Assembly: GCA_036250195.1 (NCBI GenBank)
Contig: JAVHZZ010000003.1
Span: 61,150,789 to 61,214,788 of the forward strand
From: Mixophyes australis
Taxonomy: Eukaryota > Chordata > Amphibia > Anura > Limnodynastidae
Direction of reading: 5' to 3'
Length of the DNA stretch: 64,000 nucleotides
Position 1 is the stretch's first letter; every line of letters starts with the position of its first letter. Shown in pieces: positions 20,612 through 32,764 of this stretch. The translations under genes and the position numbers were made by a program. The notes beneath the pieces are model-generated. The model searched no databases, was not told the origin of the DNA, and worked only from the letters and a program-made list of their open reading frames with translations.

Positions 20612-22389
20612 GAATGAGCTTTCAGAGTTTAAATCTCCAATCTGCCTTTAAACACATTCCCATTTTAAATTTAGTTGTCTAAGTCGCCGAATATCAGCGA
20701 ATTGCACAAATTGCAGTATAATACGTTTATCCCTAAGAGTCTATTACACAACCCTAAAATAAAGGAACATTTAATCAATGTTCTTCCAGCTCCAGGATCC
20801 AGAAGCTGAGCTACATGTTTTACTCCTCTACCAGCAGGGGACCAAGCCTGATGTCTTTCCACTTTTGGCAGGCACACAAAGTCCATGGAGGCTTAAAGAT
20901 CCAAAGTACCAGTAACAATCAGTCAGTGCTGTCTCCATTTGAAGACTTCTTTTATCCCCCATTCTGTCTCCTATAGAGGTGTGGCTTCAGTAGGCTGAGT
21001 GCTTAGATAAACCTTCCTCCCTGGATTGGTACCTTCTTATCGGAGTGTTGTCATGTAGCCCCTCTTTTTCTTATGCAGCTGCAGGCACCCTGTGCTTGGC
21101 TCCGGTAGTCTAGTTAGACAAGATTTTAAACAATAGGCACCCACTTATCCAGACTAAAGAGCATGATCCACCACAGTCTTTTTAGGTGAATTCCTGTACA
21201 CATGGCCCTTAGGGAATATGTTAAGGAATATAGCATACCTAAAGAATTCATCTGGTAACATTTAAGAATAATGATCATAAGTTATAAAACAAATATAACT
21301 ATATACATATCAATAGAAGAGTTTCTGGTAAGAAGGTGTGCCAAGCGAGCTTAATCTTTATTTTCAGGTTGCCTGGCACCCTACTCTTGAAACAGGAGTG
21401 ACTAGTGATGAAATAATAACTTGATATTTAAAAACACCCTTTACATCAATTAATTAATTCACCCCAGTTAGCTACAATAATAAATTAAGTGGGAAGTTTC
21501 AGGAGTAGAACATTTTGTACCGGGAGATCTGAGCAATAGTGCAGCTGGACAATTAAATTAAATACTGGAAAAAACAGTGTAAAATTAGGGAGGTGTTGAC
21601 TGTTAAAAAAGTGTAATATTCTGAAATAAGAAAAACAGGATTTTGATTTTACAAAAATGGAGGAAATATAAGCATTGTAAAGCTTACACATAAAAGATGA
21701 CTGCCAGTATCCTTCTCCTCCACTCACACTGTCAGTCACCATGCTGAGACTGCAGGAGGGAGTGCAAGTGGTTTGCATCATACATTCAATTATTTTGGAG
21801 TGTAGTGACTGATAGAAAGGCCTGAGTAGAGGTTCTTGCATTGGGGCCAGTGTTGTAAGCAGTATAAGACTGAGGAGCAGTATAAGACTGAGGAATGCCT
21901 ACCCAGTAATATTCAAATAATGTCATTAACACAAACCCAATAGAATGCAAATCACATATAAGCAAACAAGCCAAAGAGTCAAAACAGGTAAGGTGGAAGC
22001 ATGCAAAAGCGTCCCAGCTATCATGGGCAACAGCCGGGATACGACGTTCTCAGATAAAACTAGAGTCGTCGCGGCTACCATGGTGGCTCGTAACACCAGC
22101 AACATTTGAGCTTACAAGTTAACAGTAAATACATAAGTAATTTGACCCATGTTTCTTCGGATTTAAAGACGGAAGTACCTAGTTTGTGAATAGAAATCAA
22201 ACCAGATTATGTGTGACCATTCACCAAGTGATAAATTGTGCTGTCCCATAATGGGACCAGTCACAACCTGGAAAGGCAATTTTATAAATGAATGATGATA
22301 GCTAAATTAATGTTTATCTCGCAGCACTTCTATTCACAAAAGGTGCTGCTATTGTGCATTTTGCTTCTCATTACAAGGGGTTAACCTGT
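20612..22389. other. No gene seen
   Basis: About 1.8 kb without a supported open frame or clear repeat. A short tandem duplication lies at about 21,858-21,893 (cagtataagactgaggagcagtataagactgagga, unit about 18 bp). Confidence 0.35.
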
Positions 22390-22755
22390 TGCACCAATTA
22401 TCTCCTGCATCTGGTGGTTCCCTAATTATACCTGCCCCTCTCTATTACCTGGGCTGCTCATTGTTGTTTTGCTGCTTTTACTTATGGTTGTGTTCTCCTG
22501 CTTCTCCTGTGATCTGGGACTTTCACATGCTGCTGACATCACTACATCAGATTTCTCTCCATTCAGTCATTCTACCTGCATCCGCTGTATTCCTTTGCTA
22601 CCAGTATTCAGCTTTACTCAGAAATCCAAGTGCAGTATCAGCAATATTCAGGTCGTACTATTTTCCGTATTTTCTGATTAAAACCTGCTCAATAAACACC
22701 TTATGCTTTCATCACATCCTGGGCTCCATAGCTGTGATTTCCATTGAAGCGTGAC
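22390..22755 (+). mobile_element. LTR-like fragment (tentative)
   Basis: A pyrimidine-rich stretch is followed by the polyadenylation signal AATAAA at about 22,692 and ends near a GTGACA motif at 22,748-22,753. This composition and order resemble the 3' part of an LTR. I found no paired LTR, primer-binding site or target duplication. Confidence 0.25.
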
Positions 22756-23335
22756 ACCTGTGATGACTTCAAGGGGTAGAGGAGTGCACATTTTTGAATG
22801 CCCTTTCATTTTAGCAAATGGCCTTTCAGTCATGTGAAACATCTACATTTTTACACCATCTTTGAGTTGGCGGTAATCAGACAAGGGCGTTTTCTTATGA
22901 AGGGACACGTATTGCACCCACCTTATTTCACAGCAGAAGAGTATTAATATGTGTATGTAAAACGATGCTATTTGAAAAAGAAAATGTAAAATGGTTACAC
23001 TCTATGCAATATTATTATTATATATTATTATACAATACAATATTTGTTGCTGAAATTGCTAACATTCTTCCAAGCAGATTGTGGTAAAAGAAAATATTTC
23101 TTCTGATTAGCTGTAGTCCTGTGCATGCTTTCTGGTGAAGTGTTAATTGTACGTATCAGTGAACAATGATGATAAAGAGAGACCAATAAAGATAAGGGGA
23201 CAACAATATAATTTTTTTTAGATATTAAGTTAAACTTCAACCTTGTGAACACACTTGAATGTAGACGGTACAAATAGTATTCAACTGTTATTCTAACCTA
23301 CTAATAAGTGACGTGTATTAGGCTACACCAGGCTT
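22756..23335. other. No gene seen
   Basis: AT-rich sequence with a small ATT/TAT run at about 23,012-23,036 and nothing else I can identify. Confidence 0.35.
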
Positions 23336-23460
23336 GGGCAAATTTAGGATTTCCAGCTGTTGAGGAATCCCAGTGTTCCATAATCATCTCTGATCTGTCT
23401 CTGTCTGCAGGGCATGCTTGAACTTCTAGTTCCACAACAGCTGCTGAAGTGCCACATACT
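23336..23460. mobile_element. Decayed short DNA element, fold-back type
   Basis: Left phrase gatttccagctgttgaggaa and right phrase gttccacaacagctgctgaa are inverse-related (ccagctgttg against caacagctg). The core contains tcccagtgttcc and gcatgcttgaacttctag. Such paired 'cagctgttg...gcatgc' ends are typical of a dispersed vertebrate element family. The copy is badly mutated. Confidence 0.4.
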
Positions 23461-23893
23461 GTCTACTTATGGGTTACAATGTATATATGCCAACAGCCAC
23501 GATTTTCCTGGGGCAGCCCAGGTCCAATGTGGTCATGGTTTGGGTGAGTCTAGGGTGCGGCTTATTTTGTACTGGATTTCCAATCAGGAATGTTGGCAGT
23601 TATGTAACTCCAACCGTCATTGCTCTATATTTGTTGCCCACAAAATATTTAGCTCATAAAAAAAAGCTATGTCACTCATGTATATTTATCACTGGTATAG
23701 GGGTAGATGTATTGATGTAATTAGACATTTTAGTGCCCTGGTCCAGAGAAATCTGTCACCCCCCCTCCTTCCCCTTCACTTTGGTTGGGTTGATAGTAGA
23801 CCCCCTGGACAGGGACAGATGTCATGCCACCCAAGTTACAGCTCTGTGCTTATTTGGGGGACCTAAACTATATTAGGCAGGTGGTTTTAGCAC
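23461..23893. other. No gene seen
   Basis: About 430 bp with overlapping short open frames that have no recognisable domain. A C-run lies at about 23,759-23,766. Confidence 0.35.
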
Positions 23894-23930
23894 CCTTGAA
23901 GAAGTCTCCGTCCGAGATGAAACGCGTTGG
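23894..23930 (+). ncRNA. Degenerate hammerhead-ribozyme-like motif (tentative)
   Basis: The sequence has TTGAAGA, then a 5-bp stem (GTCTC...GAGAT) around a CGTCC loop, then GAAAC followed by GCG. Hammerhead cores have CUGANGA, stem II, then GAAA. Here the first C (C3 of the core) appears to be T, which would abolish activity. Such minimal motifs are known in Penelope-like retroelements. A related motif lies at 50,983-51,015 on the other strand. No retroelement proteins are visible nearby, so this is a weak call. Confidence 0.3.
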
Positions 23931-25264
23931 GACACCTTTTTGACCCATTCCGGTATCCGTAGACAGGAAGTGACTCTGCGCTCCACTGTGGAACGCATTG
24001 CACCCGCGGACTCCGGCACACACGATCCGACTGCTGCAACCAGCCTGCCTGTTCTGGAGTTCTACTCTGAAGGAGATCATTGGACCTTGACTCTCCCTTA
24101 TCCAGCAACGCTTCCACGCCGTTTACCATCACTAGCGTGAGTTCGGTGGTGCACACTCTGGTCATCACTCCATTTTCATCAATTCGTATTTTAGTTAGCG
24201 TGTTTATGTCGTGCATGTTTTCATTGTAGTTTATTGTTATGGCCAGTATTGGGTCCTATTAAACTGCCTTTTAGTTATTCCCTCTTGGTCCCACACGTTT
24301 TGTTCAGTTTTACATATTAAATTTTTTACTGCAATATTATTGTGTACCAACCACAGCACATATTACCAGCTGACATCATCTTCCTTTCCTTCTTTGTCTC
24401 CTTTCCCTTCCTTTTTCTTCCCTTCCTCCCCCTCCCCCCCCCCCCCCCTTTTTCCTTTCTTTTCCTTCTTCTTTTTGAGGTTTATTCTGACATACGTGGA
24501 CATGTGTGGATTTCTGGATTGATCCCCAATTGGTCCATACCCCATTGACAGCAATTTCAAATCCTGCAAGTGTTTTTCAGAGACTTTGTGTTTTTTGTGG
24601 ACTCATTGAGTCAAGGACTATTGATTTTTTCCATTCAGACTATCATTTAGTTTATTTAACGATATGCATTGATACACCACCTTTAGTTTGTCATATCAAG
24701 CCATTGTATGTGATGTGTCCAATTTATTCTGCTATAATATTCACCCCTTTTTTCTATTAGCACTTTGCGAGCGCAGTAGGAACATATTTATATTCAGGTG
24801 GTTTTAATGTTGTGACTCATCAGTGTATGTATTACTGATATGTGTATAGATTGTATATGTATCCCTGACTTTTTAGCCAAGAGCTGGAAATTTTGGGCTT
24901 AATCATTATAGCATTCAAAATTGCGTTTTTAAAAAAAAAAAAAAAAACATGTAAATCGGGTATACACACATCAGTATTTAACTAGAAGTAGATCAGAAGA
25001 AACATCTCTTGGTGATTAGGGGTCTAGATATGCTCTGCATACTCAGCACTTGCCATATTGAGACAGACACAATACACTGCAGGATACGTACAATACATAT
25101 GTACAATATAACATCTTAGCAGAATGCACAGAAAAAAAAAGTATTCAATTATTGTCACTTGTTAATAATACAGTCATTAATGAAAAAAACATTTAAAAAA
25201 AGTTTTGTTTTTTATGATCCCCCACCCCCCATGAAATACATTTATCAGGATGCTATTAATGTAT
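23931..25264. other. No gene seen; pyrimidine tract and A-run
   Basis: A C/T-rich tract runs from about 24,378 to 24,475, including a poly-C run at 24,436-24,448, and gives false open frames on both strands. A poly-A run lies at 24,931-24,947. The phrase caggtggttttaatgttgtg at 24,796-24,815 is a dispersed-repeat end I recall from other vertebrates but cannot assign. Confidence 0.35.
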
Positions 25265-25532
25265 ATTGTAAACTGAGCCCACCCGAACTTAGGGGATCCG
25301 AGTACCGAGCCGTCTCGGCTCGGCTCGGTACTTTCGTGCTTTTTCAGATTCCAAAATGAGGCAAAACGTTATCATGACGTCGTCGGATCTCTGATCTCGC
25401 GAGTTTTGGAATCTATAAATACTGCCCTCCACGGCGATCTAGCGCCATTTTAGAGAGGGATACAGAAGGGGTAGGATAGAGTTTAGAGCAGTTGGGCAGA
25501 CAAACGTACAGAAGTGAAAGAGGAGGGTGCTA

Positions 25533-25990
25533 GCAGTGTTCAACAAAGCTCCATTGCTAATTGTCATTGGTGAAATACAAACATACTAGTCCTTGCAGAC
25601 CTTTCTTCTGAATTTGCAGGCAAATTTAGAAGTGTTATATAGGTAACAGAAAAAGCAGAGTGCTCAATTGCTAAGAGTCATTTCTGAAATACAAATAGGA
25701 GGGCTAGCAGCCTTGTCATCTGAATTTGAAGGCAAATTCTACTGTGTTATATAGGTAACAGACAAAGAGTAGTGCTCCATTCCTAAGAGTCATTGCTGAA
25801 ATAGAAATTATAGGGCTGGCTGGCTTGTTCTAAATCTGCAGTTATATTTTACTGTACCATAGCTCACTCAGAAACAGGAGAGGTGGCAGGGTTCAGTGCT
25901 GAAACAGAAATTGTAATAATAGGGCTGTCAGTGTTCTTCAAACTCTCCAGTGACATTGTATTGTGCCATAGCTCATACAGAAATAGGAGG
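25533..25990 (+). repeat. ~115-bp degenerate tandem repeat in hAT leader
   Basis: The phrases ttgctaattgtcattggtga (25,554), ttgctaagagtcatttctga (25,669) and ttcctaagagtcattgctga (25,783) recur every 114-115 bp, with a weaker fourth unit. The array lies between the promoter-like block and the coding remnant, the same place as the arrays in the other hAT copies. Confidence 0.75.
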
Positions 25991-26212
25991 GGTGACATTG
26001 TTGTTGTCATTCTCCAGTCTCAGTCATGATGATACTAATCCCTCTACCAGATGTGCTAAAGCCTATGTTCAAGTGCATAGTGGTTTTAAGTCAGGGAAAC
26101 AAAAATGTAAATAAAAAGCTTGTACCTTTTTAAAGAAAAAAAAACCTCTCTAAAAAAGGTGAAAGTTTACTGTAGAAAAACATAAAATTGCCAAGATACC
26201 ATTCTACCCAAA

Positions 26213-28040
26213 ATATTACCAGGTATACCAGCATTAGGTAGCTCCATTCTCTTAGCTAGATTTCAGCACCTGCAATCTACACTGCCATCATATTCACCCT
26301 CATCATTGTGTACATCTTCCTCAAACAAGACAAATTCATCCCCACTGTAATCCACCATCACAGAAGTCTGTGTACTTTGATGTAATTGCCGATAATGGCC
26401 TTCCTCATGGAATTTGTAGTTCATTTTAGGGCAGAGCTGTCACGATTTTTTGGCAATTCTTTTAGAGCAGAGCAAATGTCAAAATGTTGTGCTGACTCAA
26501 CTGCATCTACACTGGGTGTCTTTGGAAAGCTAAGTTTTTTTCCGATAAGCAGTTACCAGTGAAACTGAAGGCGGAGACGTCATTACAAGATGTTGATAGC
26601 TCTTGGATCCTGGCAAAGCAAATTAAGTCCTAGATCTACAATTACAATATAGTTAGCGGATTTGCTTAGTTTAATTTCATCCTTCAATTTCTCTAGCTGC
26701 TTCTCAAAAAGTATAATTAAGGCAATCACTTGACTCAAGCTAACCATGTCTGTACTCTCTTCACAGGTGAGAATTTCACTGGACTAAAGTATACTACCCC
26801 TCAAATTCTAGTCTTCTTGCAGCTGCTGCATTCTCCTACATGCTGTTGCAGAATCCCGAAAATGACCCTAAATTTTTCGGGACACAGACAGCATCTCCTG
26901 CATGTCACTGTCATTTTTTAAAAAGTTCTGTAACACCAAGTTGATTGTGTGAGCAAAATAGGAAATGTGATGGAATTCCCCCCGCTGTAATGCTCTAACC
27001 ATATTGGTGGCATTATCAGAAATCACATATCATCAGGAGAGTCCAAGCAGGATTAGCCATTTTGCAATGACATCCCTTAGTTTTTGTAACAGATTGTCAG
27101 CTGTATGCCTCTTAGTAAAGCCGCTGATACATAGAGTAGCCTACTTCTGAAAAATGTGATGTACTTGGGTACATGCTGCTGCTGTTCCTGATGGTGAAGG
27201 CGAATCACCACCCCAGGGGGCTGCCACAATCATATAATCTTTAGTTTGTCCTGTTCCGCTTGTCCCCATATCTGTGGTTAAGTGTACAGTGGGTAGAAAT
27301 GCATTTTGTAGCCCAATAATTACATTTTTACAAACTTTCTGGTAGAGGTGAGGAATAGCTTTTCTAGTAAAATGGTGTTGTGATGGAATTTGGTAATAGG
27401 GACAGAAGACTAGTAACTGTCTAAAACCAGCTGCATTAATAGTGGACATTGGACACAGATCTAATACTAGCATAGTCCCCATGGCGTCTGTGATCCGCTT
27501 TGCGACTGGGTGACAGCTTTCTTATTTTCCTCCTCTAGCAAAGGAATGTTTAACAGGCAATTGTTGTAAACTACTAGTGGTATTCTTCTGGATTAAAGAT
27601 CCACCCCCAGCAGCAGCAGCAGCAGCGGGACTAACGCTCAATAATTCCTCAGAGGAACCATGGTTAGTGGAGGAGTCATCTAGCCTTAGCAACTTGGATG
27701 CAGGACTAACTCCCATCACTTATGAGGATATTGATGATGAAGGTGTTGGGGGTGTAGATTGCAGGTGCTGGGATCTAGATGAGATAAGGGAGGTAGATGT
27801 TGCTGGACTGCTTGTTGTTATTTTTTTAACATAAGTTTTTGATTTTCCCACACAGCTTTCCATGAAATCGCTTCAAATGCCATTACATGGATAAGGATCT
27901 TAGATGGTTAAGGTCCCTACCTCTACTGAGTGTGGCTTTAAAAATGCTACAAATAGCTAGACAACTGTTGTCAGGATTTGTTGAAAAATAATTCCACACA
28001 TAAGAGGTGGATTTTTGGTCTTATGCCCAGGCATGACAAT
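26213..28040 (-). pseudogene. hAT transposase (subfamily 2), inverted and disrupted
   Basis: Read from 28,040 downward: IVMPGHKTK-like start, BED finger W-N-Y-F with CLAICSIF (second Cys of CxxC replaced by F), a serine-rich and poly-Ala linker, then an open frame at 27,482-27,141 with DLCPMSTINAAGFRQL, YYQIPSQHHFTRKAIP and VHLTTDMGTSGTGQTKDYM. This matches the core of the 54-kb transposase, including the first catalytic Asp; the Trp two residues after it is Gly here. Further down, in other frames, come a VISDNATNMVRAL-like second-Asp motif (about 27,020) and AHTINLVLQ (about 26,950), and finally the acidic C-terminus (about 26,300). The RW-motif region and hATC block are mostly lost. Many frameshifts make it non-functional. 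Confidence 0.8.
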
Positions 28041-28205
28041 GGCCTTTTTATTATCACTGGCAAGAACTGCAGCAATTTTTGTTTGAAAGTGTATAAAAAT
28101 CATATTGTGACCTGTGAGGTGGTCAAAATTGACTGCAAATGACTTGAAATTAGTGTTAGTGAGGTTAATAATAATCTAGGATCAAAAAAAGAACAAAATG
28201 ATATG

Positions 28206-28949
28206 ATTTTAGCAATTTGTCTAAAAAAACAGGGCAATAATTAAAGAAATCTGTGAGTCTCCAGAAAGTAGAAGTTCATAGACTGAGGCTACCTTAAATA
28301 TTTGTACAGCATATAAATCTTGACTTGGAAAACTTCTGTTCTTCAGCTGCTATGAATGTACAAATCCTAGCATGCCCTACATTATGTCTGTTGAGTTTGT
28401 GATATTAGTGAGTGACAAAGTTACTTTTTCCATGATAAATATGTTTGGGCTTGGGGCCCACCTGAGGAGTCTCTGGTCACTTTATTTGCCCGACCAAGCT
28501 TGAACCTTAGTGAATTTAACTTTACACTTTGTAAGGAGGAAGTTCCTTTCTTCTGATAGCAAATAAGTGAACTTTTCATTCAGTACAGGCACATCAGACA
28601 CAGAATGGTACATCGCCACTGAGGGTCATTTATAAAAGAGCACAAAGACCTTTGTGTCACATCACGCACCTTTTTTACAAAATGCACCCTTCTTGCAAGA
28701 ATGCACATGGATTGAATGACCAAGATGGCCGCATCTGCGAGGGTGCAGTCTTGCCTATTGTGATGGGAGGACCTGGGAGGAGATTGTTGGATGCATTGAT
28801 ATGCCTAGTTCTGCATCCACATGTAAACACATTGTCACACATCTTACCGGTTTAGTTCCATACTGAGCCTTGTATACATGGGTTTCCCGTAGTTTCTCCT
28901 ATTTGTTGTACAGCCTGGCATTCCTCTATCCTTGGACGCCATCTTGCCA
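28206..28949. other. No gene seen
   Basis: About 740 bp of unrecognised sequence. No termini, tandem repeats or supported open frames. Confidence 0.35.
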
Positions 28950-29460
28950 AGCATTCTGCACATGCGCAACCCCTGGAATCTTTTAAAACCTCTGCTCCAC
29001 GGTGATAGGTGGATCACCAGTCAGTTCCCTTTATAAGGGTCCTCCTCCTTTCTATGGATGTCAGTTCATCAGGTTTCCTACCTGATAGAAAGCATCTCCT
29101 CTGACTCCTGTCCGTGCTCATACTTACCTTTGTTCCTGTCTTCGTAAGTTAGGCCGTTTGTTCATCGGCTGTAGCATTGGTCCTGTTCCAGAGTTAAATC
29201 ACCTGTGTGGATCTCAGTGATTTGCTCTCCGCAGTTCACCACTTTATAGCATCACCTGTTCAGTTTACTCCATAGTCAAAACCTGTGACCTCACTGCAGC
29301 GTAACGCTCATCATTGGTCCTATTCCAGAGTTATTACACCTGTGTGGACCTCAGTACTTTTGCTCACCATAGTGCATCGTTTCACAGCTATATCTGTTAT
29401 CTGTTCAGCTTATTCCGCTGTTTAGACTTGTGACTGTACTTCCTGCTCTTAGGTAATAGC
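28950..29460 (+). mobile_element. LTR- or leader-like repeat with internal duplication (tentative)
   Basis: After a TATA-like ctttataagg at about 29,030 comes T/C-rich sequence with an internal duplication. The segment at 29,176-29,240 (ggtcctgttccagagttaaa, then cacctgtgtggatctcagtg) repeats at 29,309-29,372 (ggtcctattccagagttatt, then cacctgtgtggacctcagta), about 132 bp later. The make-up resembles LTR U3/R regions of Ty3/Gypsy type, but no paired LTR or protein remnant is visible. Confidence 0.35.
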
Positions 29461-30666
29461 AGCTAAGACCAGCTGTCACTCAAACAGAGATCAAGGCCAT
29501 TCCCAATATCTGGCTTTCGTGACACACATGATTGCATTGTCAAGAGGTGAGAATGCGTATTTAGGGGAAGTACCATAAAAAAATTGCAGAGTGTTTTTAC
29601 TGGGCTGTTGCTGTTTCGAAAATCCAGAATAAAGTCCTGCATTTTGTTATGTGCAGGGTGGGTAGGTGCATTTGTACAAACATCAATGTATAACACATGG
29701 TTCATAAATGACCTTCACTGTGTTTGAGCTGCAGCTCCCAGCTAACTATCAACATTCTAGAACACTGAAGAATATTCAGAACTTCATGAAAACCAGTAAC
29801 CTTGTAGAACATGTAGCATGCTCCTAACTGTAGCATTCACTAGACAGTAATCCAAAATACATGTATGCAACGTCACTACACATTGCCAAGTGCCAGGGCG
29901 GGCAGAAGATACAATTAGACCTTTGTTGGGAAACAGAGGGATTTTATTATCATGGAGTGTTTGAAGTTTGGGTAGTAAGGAAGAAGGAGGCGATGTTACA
30001 TGTTATCCTCTGACTACGCTTCCTGTACACAGTGTGGGAGATACACTGTAACAGAAGCTCACTCTATGTATTGCAGATGAGGTCATAGCTGACAACAGGA
30101 TTAGATCATGACCAGCTACACGTACAGAACACTGTTAAGTTTTGATGCTTCTGGGGAAACAACAAATGGCTTATAAAGCTGCAGAGCAGTAACCAAATAT
30201 GTATTTTATGTTCACAAGCTTTGACCAGCTAATTTATTGACAGATGCATTTATATGACGTCCCAGGATTTCCTCTGTTGAAGCTACAGTTTAAATACTGT
30301 GTACAGTGACTGTGTGATGAGGATATTCATCACACAAACAGCATGTTCTCAACACTGCACTTGCTGTCAGGGTCCAATAATGGAGGGATGCATAGTGGGT
30401 ATCTTTGTGTAGTGGGTTTGCCTGGAGCCCAGTGGAGTCTATCATGGTCACGACCCCTGTGATCATGGCAGATCAGACACTCGCATGGACAACTACCACT
30501 TTTGTATACTAGTTATAAATCTTATTGCTTAGGAATGGAGGATCGCTTCTATTGCTCAGTATGCTGCATGTTGTTTTCAGCATTTTTCACACTGTTATGT
30601 ATATTGCTCCACCTAGAGGAGGGTATAGTTACTTACTGGTGGGATGGAAGGCTTCAAACACAAGGG

Positions 30667-30668
<2 letters not shown>
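29461..30668. other. No gene seen
   Basis: About 1.2 kb of ordinary sequence. Short open frames on either strand have no recognisable domain. Confidence 0.35.

Positions 30669-30708
<40 letters not shown>
30669..30708 (+). repeat. (GT)n microsatellite
   Basis: A nearly pure GT dinucleotide run of about 40 bp, likely polymorphic. Confidence 0.95.
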
Positions 30709-30710
<2 letters not shown>

Positions 30711-31055
30711 ACTTGTGGTTGATGCTTTTCCTGCCTCTTTGACTCCATCACTCCCTCCACATCCAGCTGCCTTCACTCACCAGGGGCCATTTTGTGGCCT
30801 CTGTATTAAAGACAGGGGCATTTCACATGATTTTCAATTACCTGAGAGCTATGTGGAGGTGCAATCACTCAGCAGTCCTAGAAGTTAATAAAATGTAAAA
30901 AGGAAGACACAGTGGACAAACGTTTGGCCCATTTAAATCATGGGGTGAGCGGAGAGGCAGCAAATTGGGTTATGGGTTCAACCTCTCTTCGAAAAAGTAA
31001 ATTAAAATAAGTTTTGTAAAAAAAAATTTTTTTAAAAAAGCGGTGTCTGCTCAGG
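30709..31055. other. No gene seen
   Basis: About 350 bp, ending in an A/T homopolymer stretch (aaaaaaaattttttt at about 31,019-31,034). Confidence 0.35.
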
Positions 31056-32130
31056 GCTGCCATGAGCAATTGTGGGCCCAGTAGAAATTAAACAGACGGG
31101 CTCAGTGGGGGCAGAGCTGTAGTGTATTGCCTTGATAGAGACAAAATCCCCCAGCACACTGCTATAGCCAGCAACAGATCTGCTATTTCTACTGTAGATA
31201 AAAATGCAAAAGTCTCAGTTGCACACATTTGCAAATGTATGTTGAAGCCACCCACCACGCCAAGGTGCTTTTGCTTATAGGGTGGTCCTACTCTAAACAA
31301 TGAGAGTCCCATATATTTGGGCCATACATATGTGTTTTTAAATTGAGAGCTAACTTACCAAAGAGGTACCCCAGAGACCTCCAAATAGCAATCCAATGTC
31401 AGTACTCCCCCTCAGCTACTGACACCAACATGCCTCTCAGACAAATAAAGAACTGGTAGTTGCTCAAATCAATTTATAGGCTATAACAGGTGCATGAAAG
31501 GGTGTGGTTATCCTAAAAGGAAAAAACAGAGACAAAATCCCCCACCATACTGCTATAGTCAGCAACAGATCTGCTATTTCTACTGTAGATAAAAATGCAA
31601 AAGTCTCAGTTGCACACATTTGCAAATGTATGTTGAAGCCACCCACCACGCCAAGGTGCTTTTGCTTATAGGGTGGTCCTACTCTAAACAATGAGAGTCC
31701 CATATATTTGGGCCATACATATGTGTTTTTAAATTGAGAGCTAACTTACCAAAGAGGTACCCCAGAGACCTCCAAATAGCAATCCAATGTCAGTACTCCC
31801 CCTCAGCTACTGACACCAACATGCCTCTCAGACAAATACAGAACTGGTAGTTGCTCAAATCAATTTATAGGCTATAACAGGTGCATGAAAGGGTGTGGTT
31901 ATCCTAAAAGGAAAAAACAGAGACAAAATCCCCCACCATACTGCTATAGTCAGCAACAGATCTGCTATTTCTACTGTAGATAAAAATGCAAAAGTCTCAG
32001 TTGCACACATTTGCAAATGTATGTTGAAGCCACCCACCACGCCAGGATAACCCCACCCTTCTGATTCACTGTCCATTTTATGGGCAGGTTCATCGACACC
32101 AGTGGGCCCCCCAGTAAATCTGGGCCCCTA
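31056..32130. mobile_element. DNA-transposon-like unit containing a 391-bp tandem repeat
   Basis: The left boundary reads cagggctgccatgagcaatt followed by gtgggcccagtag. The right side has caccagtgggccccccagta and aatctgggcccc, an approximate inverse. CAGGGCTGCC is a hAT-like start. Between them lies a 391-bp tandem repeat (31,137-32,046). The termini are imperfect and I see no clear target duplication, so the outer boundaries are uncertain. Confidence 0.45.
31137..32046 (+). repeat. 391-bp tandem repeat, 2.3 copies
   Basis: The phrase agagacaaaatcccccascaya recurs at 31,137, 31,528 and 31,919, exactly 391 bp apart. Copies two and three are almost identical over the shared length. Copy one differs at its left edge and in a few bases. 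Minus-strand open frames of 73-79 codons repeat with it and have no recognisable domain. The near-identity points to a recent duplication. Confidence 0.95.
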
Positions 32131-32764
32131 TAACAGTACCCATCTCATGGAGACTCTGTCTGACTCTATTCCCAGGCCCCTTTCAGCAACTAGACTAAGT
32201 GAGCAAAAAAAAGTAATGACCACGGTAAAGTAACTGTATTCAAAGTGGAAAAATATTTAAATGCGTTAAACCTTAAATACTTAAAAGATTTTACTTCTGC
32301 TCTGTGTTGTCTTCCTTTCCGTTCTTACTTCTGGTCTCAAATCATGTGCTGGTGTTAGCAGACATATGTAAGACTGATTGATTCTGACAATACTGCAGTT
32401 CATGGGAAAGATTATACAATATGATGGGCAAATCAACATGGCTGATCCTGAAATCTGGACAAGTTTCAGACTTGATTTGCCAACAAGTTGCATAATAAAT
32501 GGAGTATCGGGCCAGTCACAGTGCATCGGATGTAAAGAAGCCAATTAGCAGGCATTAGCAAATATCACATAACTCTAGGCACATAAAATGAGTTTACAGA
32601 CCCTGGGATAATCAACCTTCCTGGATTGTACTTTAGGAAAACGTCTGTGGTTGCTCTCTGTGACACTTGTGTGCACAGCATTTGCTACAGAGCTGTGTAA
32701 ACAGCGCTGTAGCATCGCCTGTCTGATTTAATATTTACATTTTTACTTACATATTTTACACCCT
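32131..32764. other. No gene seen
   Basis: About 630 bp of unrecognised, moderately AT-rich sequence. Confidence 0.35.

Larger units (their letters stand above)
25270..28205 (+). mobile_element. hAT subfamily-2 copy with inverted coding segment
   Basis: The left part (plus) has GAGCCCACCCGAAC, a GGATCTCTGATCTCGCGAG block and a TATA box (ctataaat at about 25,415), followed by GCGCCATTTTAG. These parallel the 5' end of the 12.6-kb and 53-kb elements but in a distinct subfamily. Plus-strand sequence continues to about 26,212 with the same N-terminal region as the 33-kb copy. From about 26,213 to 28,040 the transposase lies on the minus strand. From about 28,065 the plus-strand 3' region resumes (tttgtttgaaagtgtataaa, matching 34,629). 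Both outer termini are missing or mutated. Confidence 0.75.

Noticed and set aside
24342..24569. Open frames on both strands near 24.4 kb
   Set aside because: They come from a C/T-rich low-complexity tract.
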